Assembly (NCBI GenBank): GCA_024398635.1
Contig: JAKSIV010000008.1
Coordinates: 28,603 to 92,602, forward strand
Length of the DNA stretch: 64,000 bases
Reading direction: 5' to 3'
From: Bacteroidaceae bacterium
GTDB lineage: Bacteria > Bacteroidota > Bacteroidia > Bacteroidales > Bacteroidaceae
This document shows positions 7,853 to 17,440 of the stretch, piece by piece. The translations under genes and the position numbers were made by a program. The notes under the pieces are model-generated. The model saw nothing but the letters and a program-made list of their open reading frames with translations. It was not told the origin of the DNA and ran no database searches. Within the stretch, counting starts at the first letter, position 1, and each line of letters opens with the position of its first letter.

Positions 7853-9496
7853 ATGGCTAATTTCAAGTATGCGCCCATGTTCCAGCTGGGCAAGGACGAG
7901 ACAGAGTACTATCTGCTCACCAAGGATTACGTAAGTGTAAGCGAGTTTGAGGGCAAACCCATTCTGAAAGTTCAGAAAGAGGGTCTGACCAAGATGGCCA
8001 ACGCCGCATTCCGCGATGTAAGTTTCCTGCTGCGCCGCTCCCACAACGAGCAGGTTGCCAAGATCCTGCGTGACCCTGAGGCAAGTGACAATGACAAGTA
8101 CGTAGCACTGACATTCCTGCGCAACGCAGAGGTATCGGCCAAGGGCAAGCTCCCTCTGTGCCAGGATACCGGTACCGCAATCATCCACGGCGAGAAGGGC
8201 CAGCAGGTATGGACCGGATTCTGCGATGAGGAGGCTCTGTCAGAGGGCGTCTATAAGACATACACCGAGGAGAACCTGCGTTACAGCCAGAACGCTCCGC
8301 TTGATATGTACAATGAGGTGAACACCAAGTGCAACCTGCCCGCACAGATTGACATCGAGGCTACCGAGGGTATGGAGTACCGCTTCCTTATGGTTACCAA
8401 GGGTGGCGGATCGGCCAACAAGACATACCTGTATCAGGAGACCAAGGCCCGTATCCAGAATCCCGGCACACTGATTCCTTTCCTGGTTGAGAAGATGAAA
8501 AGCCTGGGTACTGCAGCCTGCCCTCCCTACCATATTGCATTCGTGATTGGCGGTACCAGCGCCGAAAAGAACCTGCTTACTGTAAAGTTGGCATCAACTC
8601 ACTACTACGATTCACTGCCCACCACCGGCGATGAGACCGGACGCGCTTTCCGTGATGTAGAGCTTGAAAAGCAGCTCCTGCAGGAGGCTTACAAGATTGG
8701 TCTGGGCGCACAGTTCGGCGGCAAGTATATGGCACACGATGTACGTGTTATCCGCCTGCCACGTCACGGCGCAAGCTGCCCCATAGGTCTGGGCGTAAGC
8801 TGCTCTGCTGACCGTAACATCAAGGCTAAGATCAACAAGGACGGTATCTGGATTGAGAAGATGGATGACAAACCATATGAGCTGATTCCCGAGGAGCTCC
8901 GTCAGGCAGGCGAAGGCGATGCCGTAAAGGTTGACCTGAACCGCCCCATGGCTGAGGTATGCAAGCAGCTCTCACAGTATCCCGTAAGTACCCGTCTGAG
9001 CCTTAACGGCACAATCATAGTAGGTCGTGACATAGCCCACGCCAAGATCAAGGCACGTCTTGATGCAGGTGAGCCCATGCCTCAGTACCTCAAGGAGCAC
9101 CCCATCTACTACGCAGGTCCCGCCAAGACTCCGTCCGGAATGGCTTGCGGATCAATGGGTCCCACCACTGCCGGACGTATGGATCCCTATGTTGACGAGT
9201 TCCAGGACAACGGCGGCTCAATGATCATGCTGGCCAAGGGTAACCGCTCACAGGCCGTTACCGATGCCTGCAAGAAGCACGGCGGTTTCTATCTGGGTTC
9301 AATTGGCGGCCCGGCTGCCATCCTGGCCCAGAACAACATCAAGTCAATCGAATGCGTCGAGTACCCGGAGCTTGGCATGGAGGCAATCTGGAAAATTGAA
9401 GTTGAGGACTTCCCCGCTTTCATTTTGGTGGATGATAAAGGAAATGACTTCTTCAAGCAATTGAAACCTTGTGAAGGTTGCAGCATACTGAAGTAA
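7853..9496 (+). CDS. fumB: Fumarate hydratase class I (4Fe-4S)
   Basis: 547 aa, the usual length of the fused (alpha plus beta) class I enzyme. It interconverts fumarate and malate in the reductive branch that Bacteroidales use for succinate/propionate formation. The N-terminal fumarase domain shows [12 protein letters not shown] (Cys as cluster ligand), [12 protein letters not shown] and [31 protein letters not shown] follows. The C-terminal domain has [17 protein letters not shown] and [12 protein letters not shown]. The start is the ATG 37 bases after hflX. Symbol fumA/fumB is a family-level choice. Confidence 0.93.
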   Translation: MANFKYAPMFQLGKDETEYYLLTKDYVSVSEFEGKPILKVQKEGLTKMANAAFRDVSFLLRRSHNEQVAKILRDPEASDNDKYVALTFLRNAEVSAKGKLPLCQDTGTAIIHGEKGQQVWTGFCDEEALSEGVYKTYTEENLRYSQNAPLDMYNEVNTKCNLPAQIDIEATEGMEYRFLMVTKGGGSANKTYLYQETKARIQNPGTLIPFLVEKMKSLGTAACPPYHIAFVIGGTSAEKNLLTVKLASTHYYDSLPTTGDETGRAFRDVELEKQLLQEAYKIGLGAQFGGKYMAHDVRVIRLPRHGASCPIGLGVSCSADRNIKAKINKDGIWIEKMDDKPYELIPEELRQAGEGDAVKVDLNRPMAEVCKQLSQYPVSTRLSLNGTIIVGRDIAHAKIKARLDAGEPMPQYLKEHPIYYAGPAKTPSGMACGSMGPTTAGRMDPYVDEFQDNGGSMIMLAKGNRSQAVTDACKKHGGFYLGSIGGPAAILAQNNIKSIECVEYPELGMEAIWKIEVEDFPAFILVDDKGNDFFKQLKPCEGCSILK

Positions 9497-10633
9497 ATGT
9501 ACTTTAAGGACATAATAGGACAGCAGGAGGTGATTGAGCGGCTCGTAAAGGACGCTCAAGCCGGGACTATACCCCACGCACTGCTGTTCTGTGGTCCCGA
9601 AGGTGTAGGCAAGCTGCAGACGGCGATAGCTTTTGCCCGCTATCTGCTATGCCGTGACAAGGGCATCGCTACCGATTCATGCGGCAAGTGCCCGGCATGC
9701 GTCAAGATGGACAAGCTTGTTCATCCTGACCTGCACTTTGTATTCCCCGTAATAAACAAGAGCAAGACCGCCGGCCGCTCAACCGTATCGGACGATGAGA
9801 TAACCACCTGGCGCGAAACCGTATTGGAACAGCAGTACTTTGGTTTTGAGGAGTGGCTCAGTGCCATCGATGCCGACAACAAGCAGGCCAGCATATTCGT
9901 GACCGAGAGCGAGCAGATACTGTCCAAACTCTCACTCAAATCTGTTGAGGGCGGCTACAAGATAATGATTATCTGGCATGCCGAGAAGATGAACCAGCAG
10001 TGCGCCAACTCCTTGCTCAAACTGCTTGAGGAGCCGCCTGCCGGAACCATCTTCATACTTACCACCGATGCCCCTGAGCAGATGCTTGAAACAATCCTGA
10101 GCCGCACCCAGCGCATAGATTTCCATCGTATTCCCGAACAGGAAATAACAGCAAGGTTGCAGGGTCCGGGTTACCAGCTTAATCCCGATACAGCGCATAA
10201 GATTGCTCACCTGAGCGGAGGCAGCTGGCTCAAAGCCATAAGCACCCTGCGCATCAATACGGAAAGTGAGGAGTTCATGGATTACTTCACACAACTCATG
10301 CGTCTGGCTTACGGCCGCAGGCTGAAGGATCTTAAACGATGGTCAGAAAGCGTTGCCGGAGGTGGTCGCGAATGGCAGAAACGGTTTCTTACCTACTGCC
10401 AGCGCATGATACGTGAGAACTTTATCTGCAACTTCCACATCCCCGAGCTCAACTACATGACAGAGCAGGAGCGGCAGTTCTCGGTAAAGTTCGCCCCGTT
10501 CGTGAATGAGAACAATATAATAGGGCTGATGGATACTCTGTCTGACGCCCAACGAGATATAGAACAGAACGTTAATTCCAAGATGGTATTCTTTGACCTG
10601 TCATTGAAGACCATCATGCTGATGAAGCAGTAA
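9497..10633 (+). CDS. holB: DNA polymerase III subunit delta' (clamp loader)
   Basis: 378 aa, AAA+ clamp-loader subunit. P-loop-like FCGPEGVGKLQTA at residues about 31-43 carries Leu after GK in place of Thr/Ser, fitting the ATPase-inactive delta' role. A zinc-binding segment CGKCPACVKMDKLVHPD follows, and the SRC-type region reads SRTQRIDFHR. The ATG immediately follows the fumarase stop. It precedes ricT, the usual Bacteroidetes arrangement. Confidence 0.92.
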   Translation: MYFKDIIGQQEVIERLVKDAQAGTIPHALLFCGPEGVGKLQTAIAFARYLLCRDKGIATDSCGKCPACVKMDKLVHPDLHFVFPVINKSKTAGRSTVSDDEITTWRETVLEQQYFGFEEWLSAIDADNKQASIFVTESEQILSKLSLKSVEGGYKIMIIWHAEKMNQQCANSLLKLLEEPPAGTIFILTTDAPEQMLETILSRTQRIDFHRIPEQEITARLQGPGYQLNPDTAHKIAHLSGGSWLKAISTLRINTESEEFMDYFTQLMRLAYGRRLKDLKRWSESVAGGGREWQKRFLTYCQRMIRENFICNFHIPELNYMTEQERQFSVKFAPFVNENNIIGLMDTLSDAQRDIEQNVNSKMVFFDLSLKTIMLMKQ

Positions 10634-10648
10634 CACCAATAAAGGACA

Positions 10649-11764
10649 ATGGATCAGGATTTCATACTCAATAACGGCAGCGGAGGCATATGCTGCAAGG
10701 GTTGCGGCCGTGGAATGGGCCAGCTCCACTCGTTTGACTATCTGGCAGGTGTGCCGGGGGCCGATGAGGGCGACTACGTTGAGGTTCAGTTCAAGAACAC
10801 CCGTAAGGGTTTCTTCATCAACTCCAACAAGATTCCCTTGGAGAAAGGCGATATCGTTGCCGTGGAGTCCAATCCCGGACACGATATCGGCACAGTGACC
10901 ATGACCGGCCGTCTTGTACAGCTCCAGATGAAGAAGGCCAACCTGCGCCCCGACATCGAGATCAAACGCATCTACCGCAAGGCACGTGAGGTTGATATGG
11001 AGAAGTATGCCGAGGCAAAGGCCCGCGAGCATGACACCATGATCCGCTCCCGTCAGATTGCCAAGGACCTGGGTCTTGAGATGAAGATTGGTGACGTGGA
11101 GTATCAGGGTGACGGACTCAAGGCCATATTCTACTACATAGCCGATGGCCGCGTGGATTTCCGTCAGCTCATCAAGGTACTGGCAGAGGCCTTCCACGTA
11201 CGCATTGAGATGAAACAGATCGGTGCCCGTCAGGAGGCAGGCCGCATCGGTGGCATCGGCCCATGCGGACGTGAGCTCTGCTGCACCACCTGGATGACCA
11301 GTTTCGTATCGGTATCAACCGGCGCCGCACGTTTCCAGGACCTCTCCATGAACCCGCAGAAACTGGCAGGACAGTGTGCCAAGCTTAAATGCTGCCTCAA
11401 CTACGAGGTCGATGCCTACGTTGAGGCACAGAAGGGATTCCCCTCACGCGACATACCTTTGGAGACTCTGGACAGCACCTATTACTTCTTCAAGGCCGAC
11501 ATACTTAACGGGCAGCTCTCATACTCGACAGACAAGGTCTTTGCCGCAAACGTGGAGACCATCACCCCCGCCCGTGCGCTTGAGATCATCGCAATGAACC
11601 GCAAAGGACAGAAACCTGCCAGCCTGGATGAAAATTCAGTCCATACCGATTCCCGCATAGAGAACGATATCCTTACCGACGGTGACCTGTCACGCTTTGA
11701 CAAAAAGAAAAAGAAGAAAAAACATCATCGTCCCAACCACGGTCCCCGTCCGGACAATCAGTAA
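10649..11764 (+). CDS. ricT: RicT/YaaT-like PSP1 domain protein
   Basis: 371 aa. The PSP1 domain spans the middle, followed by CGRELCCTTWM and CAKLKCCLNYEVDAY, cysteines conserved in YaaT/RicT (in Bacillus part of a 4Fe-4S-containing complex affecting mRNA cleavage). In Bacteroidetes the gene commonly sits after holB and before a gliding-type lipoprotein gene. Here that neighbour is absent and the Lys-rich tail (KKKKKKHHRPNHG) runs convergently into rodA with a 7-base overlap. The exact role in Bacteroidales is not established. Confidence 0.85.
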   Translation: MDQDFILNNGSGGICCKGCGRGMGQLHSFDYLAGVPGADEGDYVEVQFKNTRKGFFINSNKIPLEKGDIVAVESNPGHDIGTVTMTGRLVQLQMKKANLRPDIEIKRIYRKAREVDMEKYAEAKAREHDTMIRSRQIAKDLGLEMKIGDVEYQGDGLKAIFYYIADGRVDFRQLIKVLAEAFHVRIEMKQIGARQEAGRIGGIGPCGRELCCTTWMTSFVSVSTGAARFQDLSMNPQKLAGQCAKLKCCLNYEVDAYVEAQKGFPSRDIPLETLDSTYYFFKADILNGQLSYSTDKVFAANVETITPARALEIIAMNRKGQKPASLDENSVHTDSRIENDILTDGDLSRFDKKKKKKKHHRPNHGPRPDNQ

Positions 11765-13221
11765 GAGGTGGTGCGCTCGCAGTCGATGCGCAGGAAGATT
11801 GCCAGCAGGATGGTGAAGCCCCAGAGCGAGGAGCCTCCGTAGCTGAAGAACGGCAGTGGGATGCCGATAACGGGCGTGATGCCCAATACCATTCCTATAT
11901 TAATAAATAGGTGGAACAACAGGATGCATGCCACCGAGTAGCCGTATACACGTCCAAAGACAGATGACTGCCGCTCGGCAAGTACAATCAGGCGCAGCAG
12001 AAGTCCCAGATAAAGCAACAGCACAAACACGGAACCTTTGAATCCCTGCTCCTCACCCACGGTGCAGAATATGAAATCAGTATCCTGTTCAGGTACATAT
12101 TTCAGCTTGGTCTGTGTTCCCTTCATGAAACCCTTACCCGTAAGACCGCCGGAGCCGATAGCTATCAGCGACTGGTTTACGTTGTAACCCGTTCCTTTGG
12201 GATCATCCTCCAATCCCAGAGTCACGTTTATTCGGGTACGCTGATGCGGTTGAAGAATCTCATTGAATGCATAATCCACTGACAGCAGATAACCTACCGA
12301 ACCTATCGCGAACACAGCTACAAGGATATACTTGCGTGCCATATCCTTGACTGCCCGGAATATGATATAAACGCTCGTCACAGCTATCAGACCTATCTGG
12401 AGCCAGGTAACCTTGAACGGAATTACTGAAAGTGATACGGCCAATCCTACAAGCATTCCACCAACTCCGATACCAAGCACGGTAAGCGAGAAGTTGCGGT
12501 CACGTGACATGATCCATATCATGAGTGTCTCAAGCAGTTGGATTATGGTCAGAACAAGCCATGTTCCCACCTGGAAAGGCTGGTCTCCGAAATTTACCGG
12601 ACTGAACTTAATCTCCAGGATAAAGAAGAGTATGGCGCAAAATCCCAGAAACAGCACACTTCCGGTCATTCCCTCGCGATACAGCACCAAAAGAAACGCC
12701 ATATAAACCAATGCCGAGCCGGTCTCGTTCTGACACACGATAAAGAACATCGGAACCACAAAGATTGCACAGGCCTTGAGCAGATCGCCCAGATGAGACG
12801 GATTGAAATCATACCTGTCCACAAACTTGGCAAGCGCCAATGCCGTGGCAAATTTGGCAAACTCGGCAGGCTGCAGGCTTACCGGTCCCAGATTGAGCCA
12901 CGAACGTGACCCCTTGGTATCCTTTGCCACGAATATGGTCAGGATAAGCAACAGCAGCAACGCAATATATATGATATAGGCGTATGAATTCAGGAAGTTC
13001 TGATGTATGAACAGGACTATCGCTCCCAACGCTACGGCACACAGTATCCAAACCATCTGCTTGCCCGGACGGGTAGCAAACGAGAAGAGGTCCACGTTCT
13101 CCACGTTGGCACTTGCTCCGCATATACTGAACCAGCCGCAGACCATAATGACCAGTACCAGAAGTACCGTCAGCCAGTCAAGTTTACCCATTACGTCAAC
13201 GTTCCTCCTCTCCATAATCAA
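11758..13221 (-). CDS. rodA: Rod shape-determining glycosyltransferase RodA (SEDS family)
   Basis: 487 aa, polytopic, about ten membrane helices. SEDS polymerase that builds elongation peptidoglycan with PBP2. Family segments visible: GSRSWLNLGPVSLQPAEFAK, GTGYNVNQSLIAIGSGG, YVPEQDTDFIFCTVGEEQG and GIPLPFFSYGGSS. It is longer than the roughly 370-residue proteobacterial RodA because of a loop region in the middle (about 215-310), as usual in Bacteroidetes. Start overlaps the end of mrdA by 26 bases; last gene of the mre block. Confidence 0.95.
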   Translation of the reverse strand: MIMERRNVDVMGKLDWLTVLLVLVIMVCGWFSICGASANVENVDLFSFATRPGKQMVWILCAVALGAIVLFIHQNFLNSYAYIIYIALLLLLILTIFVAKDTKGSRSWLNLGPVSLQPAEFAKFATALALAKFVDRYDFNPSHLGDLLKACAIFVVPMFFIVCQNETGSALVYMAFLLVLYREGMTGSVLFLGFCAILFFILEIKFSPVNFGDQPFQVGTWLVLTIIQLLETLMIWIMSRDRNFSLTVLGIGVGGMLVGLAVSLSVIPFKVTWLQIGLIAVTSVYIIFRAVKDMARKYILVAVFAIGSVGYLLSVDYAFNEILQPHQRTRINVTLGLEDDPKGTGYNVNQSLIAIGSGGLTGKGFMKGTQTKLKYVPEQDTDFIFCTVGEEQGFKGSVFVLLLYLGLLLRLIVLAERQSSVFGRVYGYSVACILLFHLFINIGMVLGITPVIGIPLPFFSYGGSSLWGFTILLAIFLRIDCERTTSY

Positions 13222-15040
13222 TCACACGACTTGAATAATCCTCAACCTTACGCTTGCTGGCATCCGAAAGGCCACCCATGATATACTGCTCCATCATCAG
13301 GGCGCCGATAGGTACTCCGAATACTGCGCCGAATCCACCGTTCTCGACATATACCGCAATGGCAATCTGCGGGTCATTCATAGGGGCGAATCCCATAAAT
13401 ACTGAATGGTCTATGCCACGGTTCTGAGCTGTTCCCGTCTTGCCGCAAACCACGTAGTTACGATTGTTTGCCGAACGGCATGTACCGTCAATGACCGACT
13501 GACGCATGCCCTCAACCACGATCTCATAATTCTCCTTGTCAACACTCACATAATGACGCCTGGTATAAGCGGTATCCTGCGCCTCACCGTCAACCGTCTT
13601 GACCACATGAGGTGTGATGTAATAACCGCGGTTGGCTATAGTGGCACCAAGGTTGGCAATCTGCAAAGGTGTAAGCGTCACCTCACCCTGGCCTATTGCA
13701 TTACTTATGGTAGTAAGGCCGTTCCAGGAACGGTTGTAATGACGGTCATAATAATCAGAGTTGGGTATCATGCCACGTGCCTCGCTGGGCAGGTCAACAC
13801 CAAGAGTATAACCGAAACCCATCTCTACCATGTAGTCCTTCCATACAGTAAGCGCCTGTTGAGGTGATCCGTATTTGGCAGCACCAATCATATAGTAATA
13901 GCCCCAGCAGAAATAACTGTTGCATGAGGTGGCAATGGCAAAATTCAGGTCAAGCGGTGACGAATGCGAGTGGCATCCAACCTTCAGACCACGAAATGAG
14001 AAACCGTCATTGCAGGTATATTCTGTCCTTGTATCAATGATTCCCTCCTGAAGGAACGTAAGAGCCTGTGATGTCTTAAAAGTAGAACCGGGAGGATAGG
14101 TTCCCTGGATGGGACGGTTCAGCAGGGGCTTATCCGATCTGGCCTGAAGTTCCTGATAATGTTCACCACGATGACGGCCCGAAAGCTCCGAAGGGTTGAA
14201 TGAAGGAGCCGATACCATACACAGTATCTCACCTGTCTTAGGCTCGATGGCAACTATACTGCCTATCTTATTCTGCATAAGCTTCTCGCCCAGCATCTGC
14301 AACTCAATATCAAGTCCCAGTGTCAGATTTCTGCCGGGAATAGCCTCCTTGTCAAATTCTCCATCATAATAGCTACCCTGGATTCGTCCGTACGCATCTT
14401 TCAACAAGACCTCGGTACCTTTCTCACCACGCAATTCCGACTCGTAGTATTTCTCCACCCCTTGCTTGCCTATGACATCGCCCTGAACATACCAGCTGTC
14501 CTCTTCCATCTCACTTCTGGAGACCTCGCCAAGATCACCCAATAGATGGGCGGCAGCCTCATAGCTGTATTTGCGCTGCTGGCGCTGGGTTATGCCGAAT
14601 CCGGTAAACCGATACAGTTTCTCTCTGAAATCCGATATCTCTTCAAACGAGAGCTGTGCCAGAAACACCTGCTCGGTATAGGGAGAGTAACCGGGATTCT
14701 TACGACGGTTACGGATATCGTCCATGCGATTCTCAAAATAATCCCGCGTTATATCAAGCGACTGGCATAACGCCAGTGTATCCAGATTACGGATATTGCG
14801 CATCACGACCGTCACGTCAAACGACGGCTGGTTGCTAACGATCATCTTTCCGTTGCGGTCATATATGACTCCGCGTGTGGGGTATACAGTGCGGTAATAG
14901 AGGGCGTTATTGTCGGCCGAATTACGGTAACGGGTATCAATCAGCTGGATCTGGACAAGACGTATTATGTACAGGAACACAACGAACACGACCATTAGGC
15001 CGATGATATATTTCCTGTTGTCAAACCTGTGGTTTTTCAC
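13196..15040 (-). CDS. mrdA: Penicillin-binding protein 2
   Basis: 614 aa transpeptidase of the elongasome. One N-terminal membrane helix (about 12-30), a dimerisation domain, then the transpeptidase domain with PPGSTFK (active-site Ser about 319), SCNSYF (SxN) and CGKTGTAQN (KTG). Partner of RodA, encoded next door, and in the same operon as mreBCD. No missing catalytic residue. Confidence 0.96.
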   Translation of the reverse strand: MKNHRFDNRKYIIGLMVVFVVFLYIIRLVQIQLIDTRYRNSADNNALYYRTVYPTRGVIYDRNGKMIVSNQPSFDVTVVMRNIRNLDTLALCQSLDITRDYFENRMDDIRNRRKNPGYSPYTEQVFLAQLSFEEISDFREKLYRFTGFGITQRQQRKYSYEAAAHLLGDLGEVSRSEMEEDSWYVQGDVIGKQGVEKYYESELRGEKGTEVLLKDAYGRIQGSYYDGEFDKEAIPGRNLTLGLDIELQMLGEKLMQNKIGSIVAIEPKTGEILCMVSAPSFNPSELSGRHRGEHYQELQARSDKPLLNRPIQGTYPPGSTFKTSQALTFLQEGIIDTRTEYTCNDGFSFRGLKVGCHSHSSPLDLNFAIATSCNSYFCWGYYYMIGAAKYGSPQQALTVWKDYMVEMGFGYTLGVDLPSEARGMIPNSDYYDRHYNRSWNGLTTISNAIGQGEVTLTPLQIANLGATIANRGYYITPHVVKTVDGEAQDTAYTRRHYVSVDKENYEIVVEGMRQSVIDGTCRSANNRNYVVCGKTGTAQNRGIDHSVFMGFAPMNDPQIAIAVYVENGGFGAVFGVPIGALMMEQYIMGGLSDASKRKVEDYSSRVIDYGEEER

Positions 15041-15047
15041 AGTTATA

Positions 15048-15566
15048 TCAACGCTTTGAACCCGAACCTCTCGAGACGTGTTCCGTCACGAGCATCAAAA
15101 CGAATGTCAGCAACGTACTGAAAACAATCTTCAGGACAAGTACCGTCCAGTCACCAAGCGGAATGCTGCGCAAAATGAAATAGACAGTGTGGTGCAACGC
15201 GGCCATCAGAAGCAGATATCCGGCAAAAGGACGTCCACCCATAGAAGCCGAGCTGGGAACCAGAACGTCATGACGGTCAAGCGGCACAAACAGCTTGACG
15301 ATACCGGGCTGGAACATGGCAAGCAATGTGGCTGATGCCGCATTCAGACCGGGAGTCCCGGAAAACAGGTCTATGATCAGTCCCAGGAAAAACGCCCACA
15401 GCAAAATACCCGAACGCTTCATGGAGCTGTCAAATCTGACAATCATCCAGATATAGAAGAGCGGAGTCACATAGCCGAACAGGCATATCCTGTTCAGGAA
15501 AAGCACCTGAAGCAAAACCAGTCCGATCAGAGCAAAGATCCTGCGTACGAATGATTCCTTATCCAT
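15048..15566 (-). CDS. mreD: Rod shape-determining protein MreD
   Basis: 172 aa small membrane protein with about five hydrophobic segments and the typical GLIIDLFSGTPGLNAAS segment of MreD. Identified by position between mreC and mrdA as well as sequence. Four bases separate it from mreC. Confidence 0.88.
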   Translation of the reverse strand: MDKESFVRRIFALIGLVLLQVLFLNRICLFGYVTPLFYIWMIVRFDSSMKRSGILLWAFFLGLIIDLFSGTPGLNAASATLLAMFQPGIVKLFVPLDRHDVLVPSSASMGGRPFAGYLLLMAALHHTVYFILRSIPLGDWTVLVLKIVFSTLLTFVLMLVTEHVSRGSGSKR

Positions 15567-15570
15567 AGTT

Positions 15571-16383
15571 CTAGTTCAGTATCTCCTTATACAACTCCTC
15601 TATCTCATCATCGGCTGTCTGAGTATTGATATAGACCCAGCTCAGGTCAGAGAGGTCGACCGCAAGATTTACCTGGACCTTGAGAGTATAACCGTTCTTG
15701 GAACGCTCTACTGACGCAACGGTGCCCACAGGGACATTCTCACGGAAAACTGATGAGAAACCGGTTGTCACGATAGTGTCTCCTATCTCCACTGCCGAAT
15801 GGTATGGCATATCCCTAAGCTGTGCCACATAGGGATCACCTCCGCTCCACTCAAGGAAGCCGAAACTGTCACTGCCTTTCTTCTTGCAACTGATGCTGGT
15901 ATTGCCATTGAGTATGGGCATAACCACAGAGTATCGACGGCCTGATACCATTATCACACCGACAACACCGTCAGCGCAGTAAACGCCCATGCCAGGTTCT
16001 ATCCCGTCACGACGGCCTTTGTTTATGGTGATGTAATTATCGTCCTTGCGGACAGAGTTGTCAATGACACGTGCGGCAACCACCCCCTCTGTTGACAAGG
16101 ATCTCTCCAAATCAACATACTGGCTGTCTGCAATTGCACTGAGCAGATTACGCAGACGGGTGTTCTCTTCAACCAACTGCGCATTCTCCTTTCTGAGCAT
16201 GAAAAAACCGTCAACTCCAGAACGCCACTCGAACAGTGTTCCGGACATGGAGTTGGCCGAAGTCCAAAACGCCTCCTTCTGCCGGTCGTTGAAACCGAAC
16301 AGAAGCACCAGCGACAGGATCTCCAACAGTATGAACAGGAAAACGTAGCTGTGCCTTACAAGGAAGTCAAGCAGAGAACGCAT
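15571..16383 (-). CDS. mreC: Rod shape-determining protein MreC
   Basis: 270 aa. One N-terminal membrane helix (about 10-28), a coiled-coil stretch (about 60-85, LVEENTRLRNLL), then the periplasmic beta domain with KGRRDGIEPGMGVYCADGVVG and VGTVASVERS. Links MreB filaments to PBP2. Nine bases downstream of mreB. Confidence 0.93.
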   Translation of the reverse strand: MRSLLDFLVRHSYVFLFILLEILSLVLLFGFNDRQKEAFWTSANSMSGTLFEWRSGVDGFFMLRKENAQLVEENTRLRNLLSAIADSQYVDLERSLSTEGVVAARVIDNSVRKDDNYITINKGRRDGIEPGMGVYCADGVVGVIMVSGRRYSVVMPILNGNTSISCKKKGSDSFGFLEWSGGDPYVAQLRDMPYHSAVEIGDTIVTTGFSSVFRENVPVGTVASVERSKNGYTLKVQVNLAVDLSDLSWVYINTQTADDEIEELYKEILN

Positions 16384-16392
16384 CCAGAACTA

Positions 16393-17415
16393 TTATCTCA
16401 TCAGGAATGAGAATCTGTCAACATTCTTAAGTGCTACGCCTGTACCCTTGGCCACGCTCAGAAGAGGCTCGTCGGCCACATGGACCTCAATACCGATCTT
16501 ATCGGCCAGACGCTTGCTTATGCCACGGAGCATTGAGCCGCCGCCTGACAGATAGATACCGTTCTTAAGGATATCGGCATAAAGTTCAGGAGGAGTGTTC
16601 TCAAGAGTGTTCAGCACGGCCGACTCAATCTTGGCGATTGAGCGGTCAAGGCAATGGGCAATCTCCTGATAACATACGGGAATTGACATAGGCAGAGCGG
16701 TAATCTTGTTAGGACCGTTCACGATATAGTCCTCGGGAGCCTCGTCACCAAGTTCAGTAAGGGCAGCGCCCACATTGATCTTGATACGCTCAGCCATACG
16801 CTCTGATACCTTTACGTTGTGCTGACGACCCATATACTCCTGTATATCGGCAGTGAAATCATCACCGGCCACCTTTACGGAATTGTTTGATACCAGACCG
16901 CCAAGTGAGATGACGGCAATCTCTGTGGTACCACCGCCTATATCGACTATCATGTTTCCTTCCGGAGCCAGGACATCAATACCGATACCTATTGCGGCAG
17001 CCATAGGCTCAAACAGCATATAGACCTCACGTCCACCGGCATGCTCGGCACTGTCACGTACGGCACGCAACTCAACCTCGGTACTGCCTGAAGGAACGCC
17101 TATCACCATCTTGAGTGAAGGTGAAAAGAGTCGGCGACCGGTATCAACCATACCTATCAGTCCGCGCATCATCTGCTCGCAGGCATCGAAGTCGGCTATC
17201 ACGCCGTTGCGGAGAGGACGTACCACACGGACATCCTTGTTAGTCTTCTCATACATCATCTTGGCCTGGTTGCCCACTGCCACCATCTTGTCGGTGCGCT
17301 CGTCAAGGGCAACGATCGAAGGCTCGTTTACCACAATCTTATCATTGTGCATTATGATGGTATTGGCAGTGCCAAGGTCCATCGAAAGCTCCTGTGTTAA
17401 TGAAAACAGTCCCAC
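16393..17415 (-). CDS. mreB: Actin-like cytoskeletal protein MreB
   Basis: 340 aa, standard length. Phosphate-binding motif MDLGTANTII at the N-terminus, VVRPLRNGVIADFDACEQMM, the second phosphate loop IVDIGGGTTEIAVISLGG, and adenosine motif LSGGGSMLRGISKRLAD near the C-terminus. Orients RodA/PBP2 synthesis. 25 bases follow purH, so the block is probably one transcript. Confidence 0.97.
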   Translation of the reverse strand: MGLFSLTQELSMDLGTANTIIMHNDKIVVNEPSIVALDERTDKMVAVGNQAKMMYEKTNKDVRVVRPLRNGVIADFDACEQMMRGLIGMVDTGRRLFSPSLKMVIGVPSGSTEVELRAVRDSAEHAGGREVYMLFEPMAAAIGIGIDVLAPEGNMIVDIGGGTTEIAVISLGGLVSNNSVKVAGDDFTADIQEYMGRQHNVKVSERMAERIKINVGAALTELGDEAPEDYIVNGPNKITALPMSIPVCYQEIAHCLDRSIAKIESAVLNTLENTPPELYADILKNGIYLSGGGSMLRGISKRLADKIGIEVHVADEPLLSVAKGTGVALKNVDRFSFLMR

Positions 17416-17440
17416 TTTAATATCAGTTATGCGTTAAAAA